64,000 nucleotides of DNA, from positions 680,326 to 744,325 of the forward strand of contig VWZF01003402.1 in assembly GCA_013396755.1 (NCBI GenBank), written 5' to 3'. Below are positions 48,894 through 59,800 of this stretch, piece by piece (the first letter of the stretch is position 1; every line of letters begins with the position of its first letter). Source of the DNA: Sclerurus mexicanus. Its lineage: Eukaryota > Chordata > Aves > Passeriformes > Furnariidae. The translations under genes were made by a program, and so were the position numbers. The notes under the pieces are model-generated. The model had not been told where the DNA came from. It ran no database searches and worked only from the letters and a program-made list of their open reading frames with translations.

Positions 48894-49456
48894 TGTGGTG
48901 GTTTAGTTTTCTTGGTTTTGGCTTAGGCCTTCCCTGGTAACAAGGTGATAACTAAGGAAGTACTCCACACCATTCCTTTATGTAATCAGGTGCATATAAG
49001 ACGAGGAGGGGAGGTTCTTTTCCCTCTTCCTTCCAGGTGTTTAGAAGGCAGCAGGTCTCAGTGTGTTGACCTCTCTCTTATCTATGTGAGCTGAGGCCTA
49101 TCTGAGAGCTGCTGTGCAGAGGTGAAGAAACTGTTTTCTTGAGGGAAGTTGGTGAGATTTTATTGTGTTAGTTGCTTTGTTTAAGCTATTCCCTGAGTTT
49201 TCGAGTATGCATATCTGGTTTGCTTTGGTTTTACCCATTTTTGTCCTTCTTTCCCTTTCCCCTTTTTCCCTTCTGGGGTTGTTTTGGATTCTTGTTCTGT
49301 AAGTACATAGTGTTTAATTGTATATAACTGCAACATATGTGAATATATATATTTTTACTATAATTTTCTTTTGGTACCTTTTTCTTCTCTCTTGGGAGTG
49401 GGGAATCTGTGTGGCCAGTGGCTGGGTTTGGCAGGGAGCCAACCCAAACTGTTACA
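48894..49456 (+). mobile_element. Solo LTR, avian ERV family A (ERVL-like), copy 2
   Basis: This 563-bp element is collinear with the LTR at 6790-7370. Shared blocks include GGTGGTTTAGTTTTCTTGG at the start, GGCCTTCCCTGGTAACA, CATATAAG in the promoter (48993-49000), GTGTTGACCTCTCTC, AGTGTTTAATTGTATATAAC and GGCAGGGAGCCAACCC near the end. It starts TGTGG and ends GTTACA; the terminal CTCCACA of copy 1 has changed here. The different flanking duplication (AACTT/AACTG against GTTAT) shows it inserted independently rather than being the other end of the same provirus. No internal viral sequence adjoins it. Confidence 0.9.
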
Positions 49457-49461
49457 AACTG

Positions 49462-49731
49462 TAAAGATTCCGAAAGGTTATGGGGGGAAAGAACGAAAAA
49501 AAATCAATCCACGTCATAAAGTTCCATAGTGCTTCATGTGAGTCACTTCTGACACTGCTACAGATTTTCCACTGCCCCTGGTCTGCTACACCACCCACCT
49601 GCACTATTTCAGAGTATGTGTTTTACCAGCTCTAGAGCTATACCAAGTTTTTCTTAAAAAGCTAATCCTAGCATTTCTTCTGCTTTAGGCATTTATGCAT
49701 CCTATTTATACAGTAAATATATCCTATTTGC
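49462..49731. other. Short unannotated spacer between two LTRs
   Basis: This 270-base stretch separates the family A and family B LTRs; nothing is recognised in it. Confidence 0.5.
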
Positions 49732-49736
49732 ATAAA
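49732..49736. repeat. Left target-site duplication (ATAAA) of family B LTR
   Basis: ATAAA here is repeated at 50298-50302 on the other side of the LTR. The motif is A+T-rich, so a chance match in this context is possible. Confidence 0.6.
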
Positions 49737-50297
49737 TGTGCTGGCCTTGACTGTTAATAGTATGGAGTTATGTGTTGGATTTGTGCTGGAAACAGTGCTG
49801 ATAACACAGGGAGGTTGTGGCTATTGCTGAGCAGTGCTGGCACAGAGACAAGGCCTTTTCTGCTCCTCGCCTCACTCCACCAGTGAGTGGGCTGGGGGTG
49901 CACAAGGAGTTGGGTGGGGACACAGCTGGGACAGCTGACCCCAACTGACCCAGTTGTGCTCAGCCATAAAACTGAAGGAAGAAGAGGGAAGGGTGTGATG
50001 TTTGGAATGATGGTGTTTGTCTTCCCAAGTCACCATTATGGGTGATGCAGCCCTGCTTTCCTGGGGATGGCTTAACACCTTCCTACCCATGGAAAGCGGT
50101 GAATTAATTTCCTATTTTTGCATTGCTTGTGTGCATATCTTTTACTTTACCTGTAAAACTGCCTTTATTTCAACCTTAGAGTTTTCTCATTTTTATTCTT
50201 CCGGTTCTCTCACCCGTCCTGATGGGGTCAGGGATGAGAGGGCAGTGAGTGAGTGGCTGTTGGGTGCTTGGTTGTCAGCTGGGGTTGAATCACAAAA
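49737..50297 (+). mobile_element. Solo LTR, avian ERVL family B, copy 2
   Basis: It starts TGTGCTGGCCTTGACTG, passes through GGATTTGTGCTGGAAACAGTG, AAGGCCTTTTCTGCTCCTCG, a decayed TATA box CATAAAA (49965-49971), TGTTTGTCTTCCCAAGTCACC and CTTTCCTGGGGATGGC, and ends GCTGGGGTTGAATCACAAAA. This is the reverse complement of the layout at 35974-36551, so the two copies lie in opposite orientation about 13 kb apart. The CRE seen in related copies is not retained, and a deletion has removed part of the 5' end near 49755. The 5-bp duplication ATAAA supports an ERVL-type insertion. The open frames here (49872-50090 minus, 50017-50301 plus) are LTR sequence, not genes. Confidence 0.88.
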
Positions 50298-50302
50298 ATA
50301 AA

Positions 50303-51448
50303 TAAAATACCCAGGTGCTAGAAACAAAATACCTTGATGTTAGAAATATTCTGACTTGTAGTGCCCTGAAACATTAGAGTATGAAAACTATTATGGATGT
50401 AAGCAAACACAAGCAACTTCTCTCTATACTTTTTTTTTTTTTACCAAAAAGACAGGGCAAAATTAACTTATATTTAGGCAATTTGGTCTGTAACCAGCTT
50501 GCAGGTATGGTTTGTTTCACATTTACTGGAAAATACATCTGAAATGACTGACATATTTAGTCAACTGAAAAAAATAAAAGCAAAGAAAAGATAACAAATG
50601 CTTAAATTTAGTTAGGGTACTGTGTCCATCTGGGTTGCTTTTGCAAGGTAAAGCTGCTTTTAAATTAATTTATGACTGGTTTCCTGAAGTATTCTTGACT
50701 TGTACTTTAAAGTGTTTCTGTAACAGGTACAATTGAACTTAGATTTAGATACTTTAAAATGTGAAGTGAGATCAGGTTGCATTTTTTGTTTTGTTTTTTT
50801 AGGTACATGTTAATTACATGCTCAGCTAAACTAAATATCCATGTATGTTTTTCAAACAAGCTGAAAATTTCAGTTACTCAAAACTTAAACTGTACTAAAA
50901 GGCATTTCTAACTTAAATAAAAAACAGTCTTGGAACATCTTGTGATTTAACTGTTAGTTGATGCTGAACATTTCAATGACTCTTATAAATCTGGTTGGTT
51001 GTGGCCCACCAGAGTTAATTTGCAACTAGTGTACTGTTATAAAAGACATCAGAATCTGCTAAAACAGTAAGCCCAAGAGAGTTACTCGTTCCTATAAAAT
51101 AGTGCTTCACTTTTGCATACTAAGTGAGTTGTGTTATATTTTAAAAGTAGAGACAACTTACTTACCCTGAGGATACATTTTATTATCATGTGAAATATAG
51201 AATGCTATTTTGCTTCAGGAAATAAAAGCAATTTTCCTCTGAATCCCTCTAGAAACTACTGCATCAGCTTACCTAGTCATCTAACATCTTTCAATAAGTG
51301 TTCTTCGTATTATCGGTTCATGCAAGGCTTGTACAAACTAAGTATTCAGTGAAAAAGGTAATATTTTATTTCTTCTAAAGTTAAATAAGACTTATTTATA
51401 GTTGTTATGAATAGATCGTACCTCACTGTATTTAAAGTTATAACATCC
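50303..51448. other. Unannotated non-coding DNA
   Basis: No gene or recognised repeat is seen, except a T12 run near 50430-50441. Confidence 0.5.
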
Positions 51449-52085
51449 TGTGGTGGGTTAGTCCTGGGCCAAACCACAGGGAAGAAAATAGGAAGAAAAG
51501 AAAACAAGCTTGTGGGTCAAGGTAAAACAGGGAAATGCATATCAGTTACCAACATGGGCAAAACAGACTTTACTAAGGAAAAATTAACTGATTGCTACTA
51601 AAAACAAAAAGGTAATTATTAATTCAGGTAGAGGGAAATGAAAAAGCAAACATTACAGTAACATCATTAGTATCCCTTTAACCAGGCTCAACTTCACTCC
51701 CAATTCCTCTGCCTGCCTGCTGCATCCTCATCCCGTCCCTTCATCAGTACTGGGAGAGGGCAATGGAGCAGTCCGTAATAGTTCTGCGCCACTCCTTTTT
51801 CCTCATGCTTTCCCCTTGCTTCAGCATGTGTGCTTCAGAAGCAAATACCTACTTTGGTGCCATACACAGCACCTCCTCCTCCTTCTGACCTTGATGCTCC
51901 ATCTATTTTCTGCTCTTTCTAAAATGCACTTTCCTAGAGGCAGCACCATCCTGGCTGGGGGGCTCAACTGTGCCCTGTGGCAGGCCCCCTGGAGCTGGCC
52001 ATGCACAGCCTGGGGCAGCCCTGGCCTTCCTTCACAGAGGTTGCTCTGCAGACCCTGCTGCCAGGACTTGGGCACCTGCACTCTA
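51449..52085 (-). mobile_element. Truncated LTR, avian ERV family D
   Basis: The forward text starts TGTGGTGGGTTAGTCCTGG and continues through AAGCTTGTGGGTCAAGG, GGGCAAAACAGACTTTACT, CAGGCTCAACTTCACTCCC, GTTCTGCGCCACTCC, TCATGCTTTCCCCTTGCTTC, TTCTGACCTTGATGC and GGCTGGGGGGCTCAACTG. These match the order of a long avian LTR whose usual other end reads CCCAATACA on this strand. Here that end is absent and the similarity stops near 52085, so the promoter-side end of the LTR is lost. The G+C-rich stretch at 51940-52080 belongs to the element. The frames 51816-52091 (+) and 51821-52218 (-) are shadows of it. Orientation is set by the TGTGGTGGG terminus being the 3' end in this family, as in family C. 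Confidence 0.75.
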
Positions 52086-52429
52086 ATTTAAAAATAAAAT
52101 TGGTAACAGTAGAAGTTGTACCATAATACTGACATTTTTCACTGGCATGCTTTCCAGTCTGTTTTTTTTTTCTAAATGTCTGGTATCTTCTTGATAGGAC
52201 ACTTGAAAATATCCCCACAAAGTCTTATCTGATCTCTCAAGTTTCCATCAGTTTCAAAGTTCGTGTGGACCATAACCAATCAGAGCTCGTTGCCTAATGG
52301 TCTTAATGGTAATTCATTTCTTCCTTTAATTAAACACAGATGTAGATCTAAAATTTAAGAAAATAGGAAAAGCTGTATTCCCATGCCAAGCTCATAATTT
52401 CCTTTTTCTTCCACACTGCAGGGTCATTG

Positions 52430-52920
52430 ACAGTACCCCAGAGTCTGCCACAGATGCACATTAATCACCCGTTCGCTAATTACTAGAGTATCAGGATAAC
52501 TGTTCAACCATTCATTAAGCTTTCTTCTCAACTTTTCAAGGCTCCAGAGACAAATGCAAGAAGCTCAGATTTGGCAATGTTAATTGAACCCTATTAATTC
52601 ATAGAAATGTGCAAAAAATTTAGCTATTGATAAAGAATCCTTTTCATTTTGTCCATTAATCCCACAACATACAAATGATCATTTTTGGTGTAATCTATTT
52701 GGACATCCAACAATGAGGCTGCTCACACATTGTTAATTATTGGGCATACATCAATAGGATTAGGGAAGAGTCCTGGCTGCTAAATTACCAGTTGAATTCC
52801 CCATTGAACACATGCGTGGAGGCAGTTAGCTAAATAAGCAAATCTCAATAAGATGATTATCTAAAAAGTTAGAATATTAACAAGAGGAGGCCTGTGATAT
52901 TAATAGAGATCCTAACAACA
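52430..52920. promoter_or_regulatory. Candidate conserved non-coding element (homeodomain-type motifs)
   Basis: Seen directly: TAATTA at 52477-52482 and 52734-52739, TTAATC near 52461-52466, TAATCC (OTX/bicoid-type) at 52657-52662, TTAATTG near 52580, and no transposon or low-complexity sequence over about 490 bases. Vertebrate developmental enhancers often look like this, but A+T-rich DNA produces such motifs by chance as well. Conservation cannot be judged from one sequence. Confidence 0.25.
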
Positions 52921-53380
52921 AGCAAAAAATACCTTAAACTGTTCTGTGATTTGTGTATTTCCAGAATTTACAATGAAGTTCAGTTTTAATATCTTAAAAC
53001 ATTTTTTCCGACATCATTCTTTACTTAATATGACTGAAGGAAATGTTAAGACAAGAATGAATCAGTCTCAAAAAATGAAGTCCTGCTTTTAAATATAAAT
53101 TTTTTTCTAGTACCTGCCACAGCTTTGATTTTTAAGGGTCATTTGCCACATTTAACCATCTCTTTGGTTTAATACACTTGTCAGATGTCATGATGATTCT
53201 TATTTGCTCTGGTTTTGGTTTCACATTGATCTGTACCAGCAGCTTCAAAGTGTACCTTTTCTTCTACCTTACTGGTATAGGAACCATTATTACCTACTAA
53301 TACAGTTAGCATTGCTTGATAAATATATAAGTGAGTTCATTATTAGTGGCTTGTAATCTACATGTTGTTTTCCAGGAATC

Positions 53381-53400
53381 AGAATCCACTGGTGGATTCT
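53381..53400. repeat. Near-perfect 20-bp palindrome
   Basis: AGAATCCAC, TG, GTGGATTCT: two 9-base arms that are exact reverse complements around a 2-base centre. It might be a dimeric transcription factor site or chance. Confidence 0.7.
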
Positions 53401-54099
53401 TGGCATTTCTTAGCAAATTCCCTTTTTTACTTTAAATAGCCACATGTTTTCAAAGCCTTTCTCAATATATTCAGCAGGATAAATGTAACCAAGTGACTTT
53501 TTAGAACAGCACCAATTAAGATCCTGGGTTATTATTACACATATATCCAATAGTCCACAAAAATTTACAGTTACTACTGCTTGGTATGTTATTTATACCA
53601 GAGTAGTCAACGACTGTTTCCTTTTACTTAGCTGATCTATTAGTATATTTTTAAAGCTTTTTAAAATTGCAAGCAAAGAAAATGTAAGCTACGTACTCTG
53701 ACTCATACAACTCATACAATTACATTAAATAATGAGCAATTTTAAGGACATGTATGAATACTGTCTTTAAAGTTATTGTAAAATTAACTGTTGAATAGTT
53801 GTCATTAAAATAGATCCTACATCTTTGTCAAATTAGCGAAAGTGGTTTGCTAGAACTTACTTTTGTAATAAACATAATGTTAAACCATAGTAATAAAGCA
53901 TTCTTTAAATAGATACTCATGCACATTTGTTATAAATGAAGAATTTTTGCAGTCTATAAAAATTAGCTCAATATAGAAATCCTTCAAAAATGTGTGAATT
54001 GCTATTTAAAAAAAGGTACAGAAAATATAAAGGGAGGTTCTTTTCCTTGGAATGTATTTCTGGATACTAGACCACCATGTTGTATCAAATGAGACTCAG

Positions 54100-54260
54100 C
54101 TGAACAGTTACTTTGTGCTAATCAATAAAACAGATTAATTCCACACAGATGATTCTGCTTAAATGAGCATGTGATGCTTATTAATCAGCAATTAATCAGA
54201 AAATAAAGAGAAGATGACTGTTGATTGATCCCATCTAAACTCACCCAGAAGAACCTCACC
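54100..54260. promoter_or_regulatory. Candidate regulatory cluster (TTAATC and PBX/HOX-type sites)
   Basis: Within 160 bases there are AATCAATAAAA, GATTAATTCC, TTATTAATCAGC, AATTAATCAG and TGATTGAT (54222-54229, a PBX-HOX composite type). The density of TAAT/ATTA cores is higher than in neighbouring text. Functional status is inferred only. Confidence 0.25.
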
Positions 54261-54689
54261 TATCTTTTGCGTTTTGAAAGAGTAAAAGAAATGTGACAGA
54301 AAATCGCTCAGTCTCCTTTCTGGTCTGTAACACTGACTGTTTCTTGACTCTGGGATATTTTTTTTTCATGATCAGTTAGATCAGGATTACACTTGTTTAC
54401 AGATTACCCTTGACTGTAATCATACTGCCTTTATTAGACAATTCCCTGATTTGATTGAGTACTAAGATTATTGCAAGTATTTCCTGCCAGAATGAATTTT
54501 CTTTGTCTTTTATAGTAAAAAAAAAAAAAAAGTAAAAAATCAAGGAATTAATTACATATACTTAATGCCTTAAATGGACTGTTGGACCACCAAGAAAACA
54601 AAAACAGAACAAAAAAAAAAAAATCACAGAAAAATCCCAGAAGTGTCAGTAAGAGCCAAAATGCTGACATAACAAAAAATAGCAAATAA

Positions 54690-55010
54690 AATTACATGTT
54701 TTGCTAGACACAATTCCAAAAATGGCGCACCAGAAGATTCACTCTCCAAACTCCAGGCAATAGTAGAGAGTTTCCATGGAAGATGGCTGCATAGCCAGCA
54801 GAGGCGTAGAGCAGGTTTGGGGACCATGCTAACTTTTGAACTCAATCCACCCAAGGCCTAGGCATTGCCAGGCTGTTTGCTCCTCCTGTGTCCCAGCAGA
54901 GCCTTCATCTGGAGCAGGGCTGGGCATGTCCATGTCGTCCCCCCGGCAGGGGCTGGCTGCTGGGGCTGGCAGTCACAGCCTGCCAGAGGCACCACACTCA
55001 TGAAAGAATG
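54690..55010. repeat. Unassigned G+C-rich block
   Basis: The composition changes sharply from A+T-rich to text such as AGCAGGGCTGGGCATGTCC, CCCCCCGGCAGGGGCTGG and GGGGCTGGCAGTCACAGCC before returning to A+T-rich sequence. It contains AAAATGGCGCACC near 54718. No LTR termini, CR1 tail or protein motif was recognised. It may be a decayed LTR or part of an ERV; the frames across it (54624-54854 minus, 54865-55071 plus) have no known domain. Confidence 0.3.
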
Positions 55011-56767
55011 CATCCCTTTCAGGGAAAATATGGTCTTTATATTCTATAAGAGGGAAAGTAAAATGAATTAAATCTGTCCACTGGTAATTTGAAGTGAGAT
55101 ATATAATAAGGTTTAAACCCACTGTTCAGAATTTAATTTCTTTTTACAGTCTACTTATGTGATAGAAAGTGTCTTAATTCTGTTTTAATAGGACTGCCAC
55201 TGAGCACAGCAAATTTAAAAGATTTTTTGATCCTAAAATTAGGAGGGAACAAAAAGATGGCAAGAAGGAAGGAAAGAACATATTTAATATCTTATATTTT
55301 TGATTAGTGATGCAGAGGACTATATCATACAACTATAGTTGTTTTGATGTAAAAATCATTTTTAATTGGATATTTAGATGAGCTATTCTTTATTATTCTT
55401 ATTCAATTCTATCTGTATATATCAGTATCTATTAACATCCTGTACAACAACTTCATTTACATTTAATTAGTTTTTCTGTAAAAGGATTTCTGGTTTTGAA
55501 ATTATGCATTTGTACATTACAGAACAATCAAATTATCAGCCTCACTGCCAAAGATCAATTCTAAACTCTGAGAAGTGTGATGAAGTAGGTTTTCCATCAT
55601 TAAAATTACCTGGAAGTTCTTCAGCACTGTCAAAATATCAATTTTAGGTTGTTATTCAATTTGTTTATTAGTGGTAAGGTAAATAGGATTGTGTAGTAAA
55701 TGAAATTTTAAAGAAAGTTCATCTTTCTACGAGTGGAATGTTTACTGGAAGTCTAAGAAATCATTGGAATAAATATGTCTATTTTTTACAGGTCTTTGCC
55801 TCCTTACAATGCATAGTCTGAAGATAGGAATAAAACTGGTACCTGGGTTTTAATTAAACCAGATGGATTCAAACATCAGTGAAATTTACCATTAGTGCAC
55901 TGGAATGTGAAACAGAAAGTTATGAGAAGGGAAAGTCTAGGCTTAATTTAGTTTCCTGATTCTTTATTCTGATGACAACAATGTTGAAGATGCCAAACTG
56001 AGAATGACACAGTAAAATAACCAAGTGGTTCCCTCACATGAGGAAACAGAAATATCTAAACAGAGCTCAGTGAAATTTTACGGTCACTTTTTTTCACACA
56101 CATATTTCTGTCCAAAATGCTAAAAAGTAGTTTTTAACTATGGAAAATATTACCATCATATCCTTCACTATCTGGGGGACATTAGGAGAATTTCCCTGTT
56201 CCTGATTTCAGAAGGCACTACACTTTCATGATTTTTCAGAGCTGGAATGCAAGCAGGTGATACTAGAAATCTGTTGATAACACAGCTCTGTAAGGTTAAA
56301 TATGTCTGCCTTCACAAGGGAACAGTTAGTGTTGCTTTAAATAGGCATACCCTGAATTTCTATAATCTAAAATACAAATCATCATGTTCAGCTGGTCTAG
56401 AGCTGTGTCTAAATATTAGTGCAAAACATTAATAACTAGCATATTTATATGATTGTAAAATGAAGTAAATGTGACTCTTACATTTGCCTGGGAAAGAAAA
56501 TATTAGAAAAGGAAAAGATTTGCCACTGCCTCTTTTCTCAACAATGGTTATTGCATATTATCATCCAAATTTGGATTTTGGAACATTAATGTATACAGGG
56601 CTGAGACATTACTGTGGCAGCAACTTACATAATTTATAATTACTCGTTTTTTTTGATGTCTAGAAATGTGTTATGTTTATGTTTTTATTTGGTTTTTAAA
56701 AAGAAATCATTAAGTTTTAGTCCTGTTTTGGACTTGTCTACATAATGGGAGAGTACAAATATTGTGT
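55011..56767. other. Unannotated A+T-rich non-coding DNA
   Basis: Nothing recognisable is seen. Confidence 0.5.
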
Positions 56768-56850
56768 ACTGACCCTGACCAGCAGCTAAGGACTCACTCA
56801 GCCACTTGCTCCCTCCCTGCTTTACTCCCACCAGAAGCAGAGAGAGTAAG
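56768..56850 (-). mobile_element. Truncated LTR fragment, ERVL family B-like
   Basis: ACTGACCCTGACCAGCAGCT, CTCACTCAGCCACTTGCTCC and CCACCAGAAGCAGAGAGAG parallel the terminal region of the 35974 LTR (CCCCAGCCAGTGACCAAGC, CTGACTCTCCCACCAGCAGG). Only about 80 bases are left. Orientation is inferred from that alignment. Confidence 0.55.
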
Positions 56851-59800
56851 AAAAAAGTAACCCAAAATACAGCACCATATGGGCTGCTGTGAAGAAAGGT
56901 TCCTGGTCTGTGATCCAAGATCCCTTATAATTTATTAGGTGGTTTAAGTCAGCAGCTGCTGTCAACAAGTGTGAAGTTCGAAAAATAAATCTTAATAAGC
57001 ACAAATTACTCTTCTAAGCATTTCTCTTGGGCTGGTGAAACTGCCTTACCATAACAATGAAGAAGCAATCTCTACAATGGGTGCTTCTACTTCCAGAAGG
57101 ATATTCCAATAGTAGGCCTGATTGCAATTAAAAAAAAAAATAAATCAAAAAACCCCACAATTATGCAGTCAGTCCTAGGATTAACACAACTTTTGTGGGG
57201 ATACTTGATTCTAATGTGCCTCTTTTTCACTGGTTCTTGGCTATCCGAGTAGGAAATGGTGACATATAACTGTTAGCTTTTGTGTAGGCTCAGACAAGGA
57301 GGAACATCAAGCTTTAAAGATTTCATTGTATTTTTGGAAAAAGCATACATTGCAAGATCTTTTCCATAGTCAGTTATGTCCTAAATAGAATTTCTTATTA
57401 GCAGAGATAAAATGTGTTGTTTAGATTTCAAGTCTGTATTTTAATTATGTTGTATTAAATCAGGCTAGAAATTGTTTTAAAAGCTTCTGTAAAAAGTTCT
57501 TTTAAGTAATCATTTTAAGCCAGGTGTCTGTCAAACACAGTAAGATTAAAATGCCAAATATAAGAACAAAGTTTATTTTGGAATACATGTCACAGTTTAC
57601 AAATTGTGAAGGGAGTTTATGGTTGTGCAGACTTCCTGAGAGTTGAATTAGTTACTAGCATTTTTTAAGTGGGGAAGGAAATGTTCAAAATTTTGTTTTT
57701 CTGCATTTATATCTATTTGCTAAACTCAGACCTCAGTGGAGACTGAATGTCCCTGTGTCTTTTAAAACCAAAGCTCAGCTCTGAGATAGAGAAACTCCTG
57801 GCTTTTGGTTCTATTGAGATGAGAGATCTGTGAGTTGGGAGCTCAGTCTTTGCCCATAAACTTTAGACTGCTGATAGGAAAACATGCCTTAGATTCTTTT
57901 ATCTTCCATGAAAAAATATTTATTCTCAGGATACCTGTACCAATAACCAACCACTTAGAAATACAGTGATGCTAAAAATTCTTCCCTTATATTTCAGATT
58001 TCTTTCAGTAACTGAACTGAATGGAAAGTATGAGGAAGAAAAGAACTGACTTTACAGGATTTGTCTTCCAATTGATAGACACCCATAGTCATAGATATGG
58101 CTCAGTTATGTCTTGTAACATGTAACATGGCCCCACTTCTTACCTCCTTTACCTTTTTGGTGGTTGATCAGATATTTGGAATAGGAATTAATTTCAGTAA
58201 CATTTTAGCTCTCAATGGAAATATTGTCACCAAAGTGGACCAAAAATATTTATTGTATTAAATGTTTTATAGATAATAATGCAAGAAGATTTCATTATAT
58301 TTAACTAGTCTGATTTTCTAAAATAAAAAAAAAAGGCAAAACAACAGAACAGGATCTTGTCTGAAATTTTGGGTAGCAAACTTCTAACTTCTGTTTGAGC
58401 TTTATATGTCTTTCAGAAATATATTTGGTCTTAATGTGAAGGCTTTTGAGTGATGGAAAATTGAGCACATCTCACTACAAGGTTATTCATGGATAATTAT
58501 CTTTGCTATAAAAAAAATTGTTTCTTATTTATAGCTTGAAATTTATCCAATTTCAGCTTGCAGTCACTGGATATTGTTATGCCTTTATTTAGTAGATTAA
58601 AACCCCTTGCCTTTGAAAAGTTAAGTAACCGGAGCTTTTAAATTTCAAACTGCAAACTTTGAATCAGTCTTATGAGGTTTGTCTGAACCTTTTCCAATTT
58701 TTTGAAAACTTTTTAGAGATTTAGACTGACTAATAGTCTCTCCAGTGTTGCATTCAGAAGAAATACTATCTTCATATTTCTCACATATATGTATATTGCA
58801 AAATAACTTCAGATGACTTTTGTTTGGATTTTTGTTAACTTTTCATGTGACTAATGCTATTCAGCTTGTGTTTTTGAGTGTCAAGATTAAGATGCAGAAT
58901 GCTTCAACAACTCTTTGAATTTGAATAATAACAAACCTAGACACTAATAAGAAAGATGGAGTTACCTTGGGCAACCCAAAAAATTCCAGTTAATTAAATA
59001 TCTGCAAACTCATTTGCTCTAATTTTCTTCTTCTGTCTAGGTCAGGTTCATCATAATTTCTAAGAGCACAGAACTGTGGATTTTACCTCCTTCATCTCTA
59101 TGTCTCTCCTGGTGCAAACAGCTATCCTAGAATTTGCTTCAATCAGTAGCAGCACAGTAATTGTATACATTTTCTGCACTAGTCTGTGGAGTAGGGGTGG
59201 CTGGGCAGGGAGTGGGAAAGTCTTCTGATACTTCATTTGGTCACTCAAATAAAGGTAGAAAAATCTATTTGCAGAGGGAAAATAACCTTTTCCCCTGCTC
59301 TGAATTTTAACAACATAGGAAAATAGCTCTGCTTTGTAATATACCATTGAGTAAAACAGATGGTTGTGTCTGTCTGCTTTCTATTCTCCTTTGAATCCTC
59401 AAAAACCAGTAGAATAGGCAGCTTGCTGGGCCAGCGGCTGAATCTTCTAGGTCAGCCAAATCATGTGTATTCTCCTTAGAACTCCAGTACTAATATTTTT
59501 TTATTATTTTCTTGCAATCAAATAATTTTCTTTACTTACTTTCAATGGTTTATACTTCTTTAATGAACAGGCACTTGTATGCTCCAATATCTTTAAAAAA
59601 ATGATGTATCTATATGAGCCAAATAACATATAAACATGGTACAGCCAACTGCAAAGTGAAGTGAATTGAAACTGCAGTGCGTACTTTTGGGAACTGGGAA
59701 TTAGCATAGAAGAGACAGATGCAGGCAGATGGCCAGCCGGTTTGCTGTCCAGGACAGTGCACAATTCCAGCTGGGAGTTTCTGCTTCCAGCAGATAGGAC

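Larger units (their letters stand above)
52086..54689. other. Repeat-poor DNA with several motif-dense segments
   Basis: No mobile element or exon is recognised. Segments 52430-52920, 53100-53400 and 54100-54260 are free of low-complexity tracts and carry many homeodomain-type TAATTA/TTAATC motifs. A20-bp near-perfect palindrome lies at 53381-53400. A runs occur at 54518-54531 and 54609-54622. Confidence 0.4.

Noticed and set aside
6790..49456. The two family A LTRs as the ends of a single provirus
   Set aside because: They are about 42 kb apart, their flanking duplications differ, and there is no gag, pol or env sequence between them next to either LTR.
51816..52218. Protein-coding gene in the G+C-rich stretch
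   Set aside because: The frames lie inside the family D LTR and show no domain.
58100..58130. GTAACATGTAACATG duplication as a meaningful repeat
   Set aside because: The unit is only about eight bases and occurs once; chance or slippage suffices.
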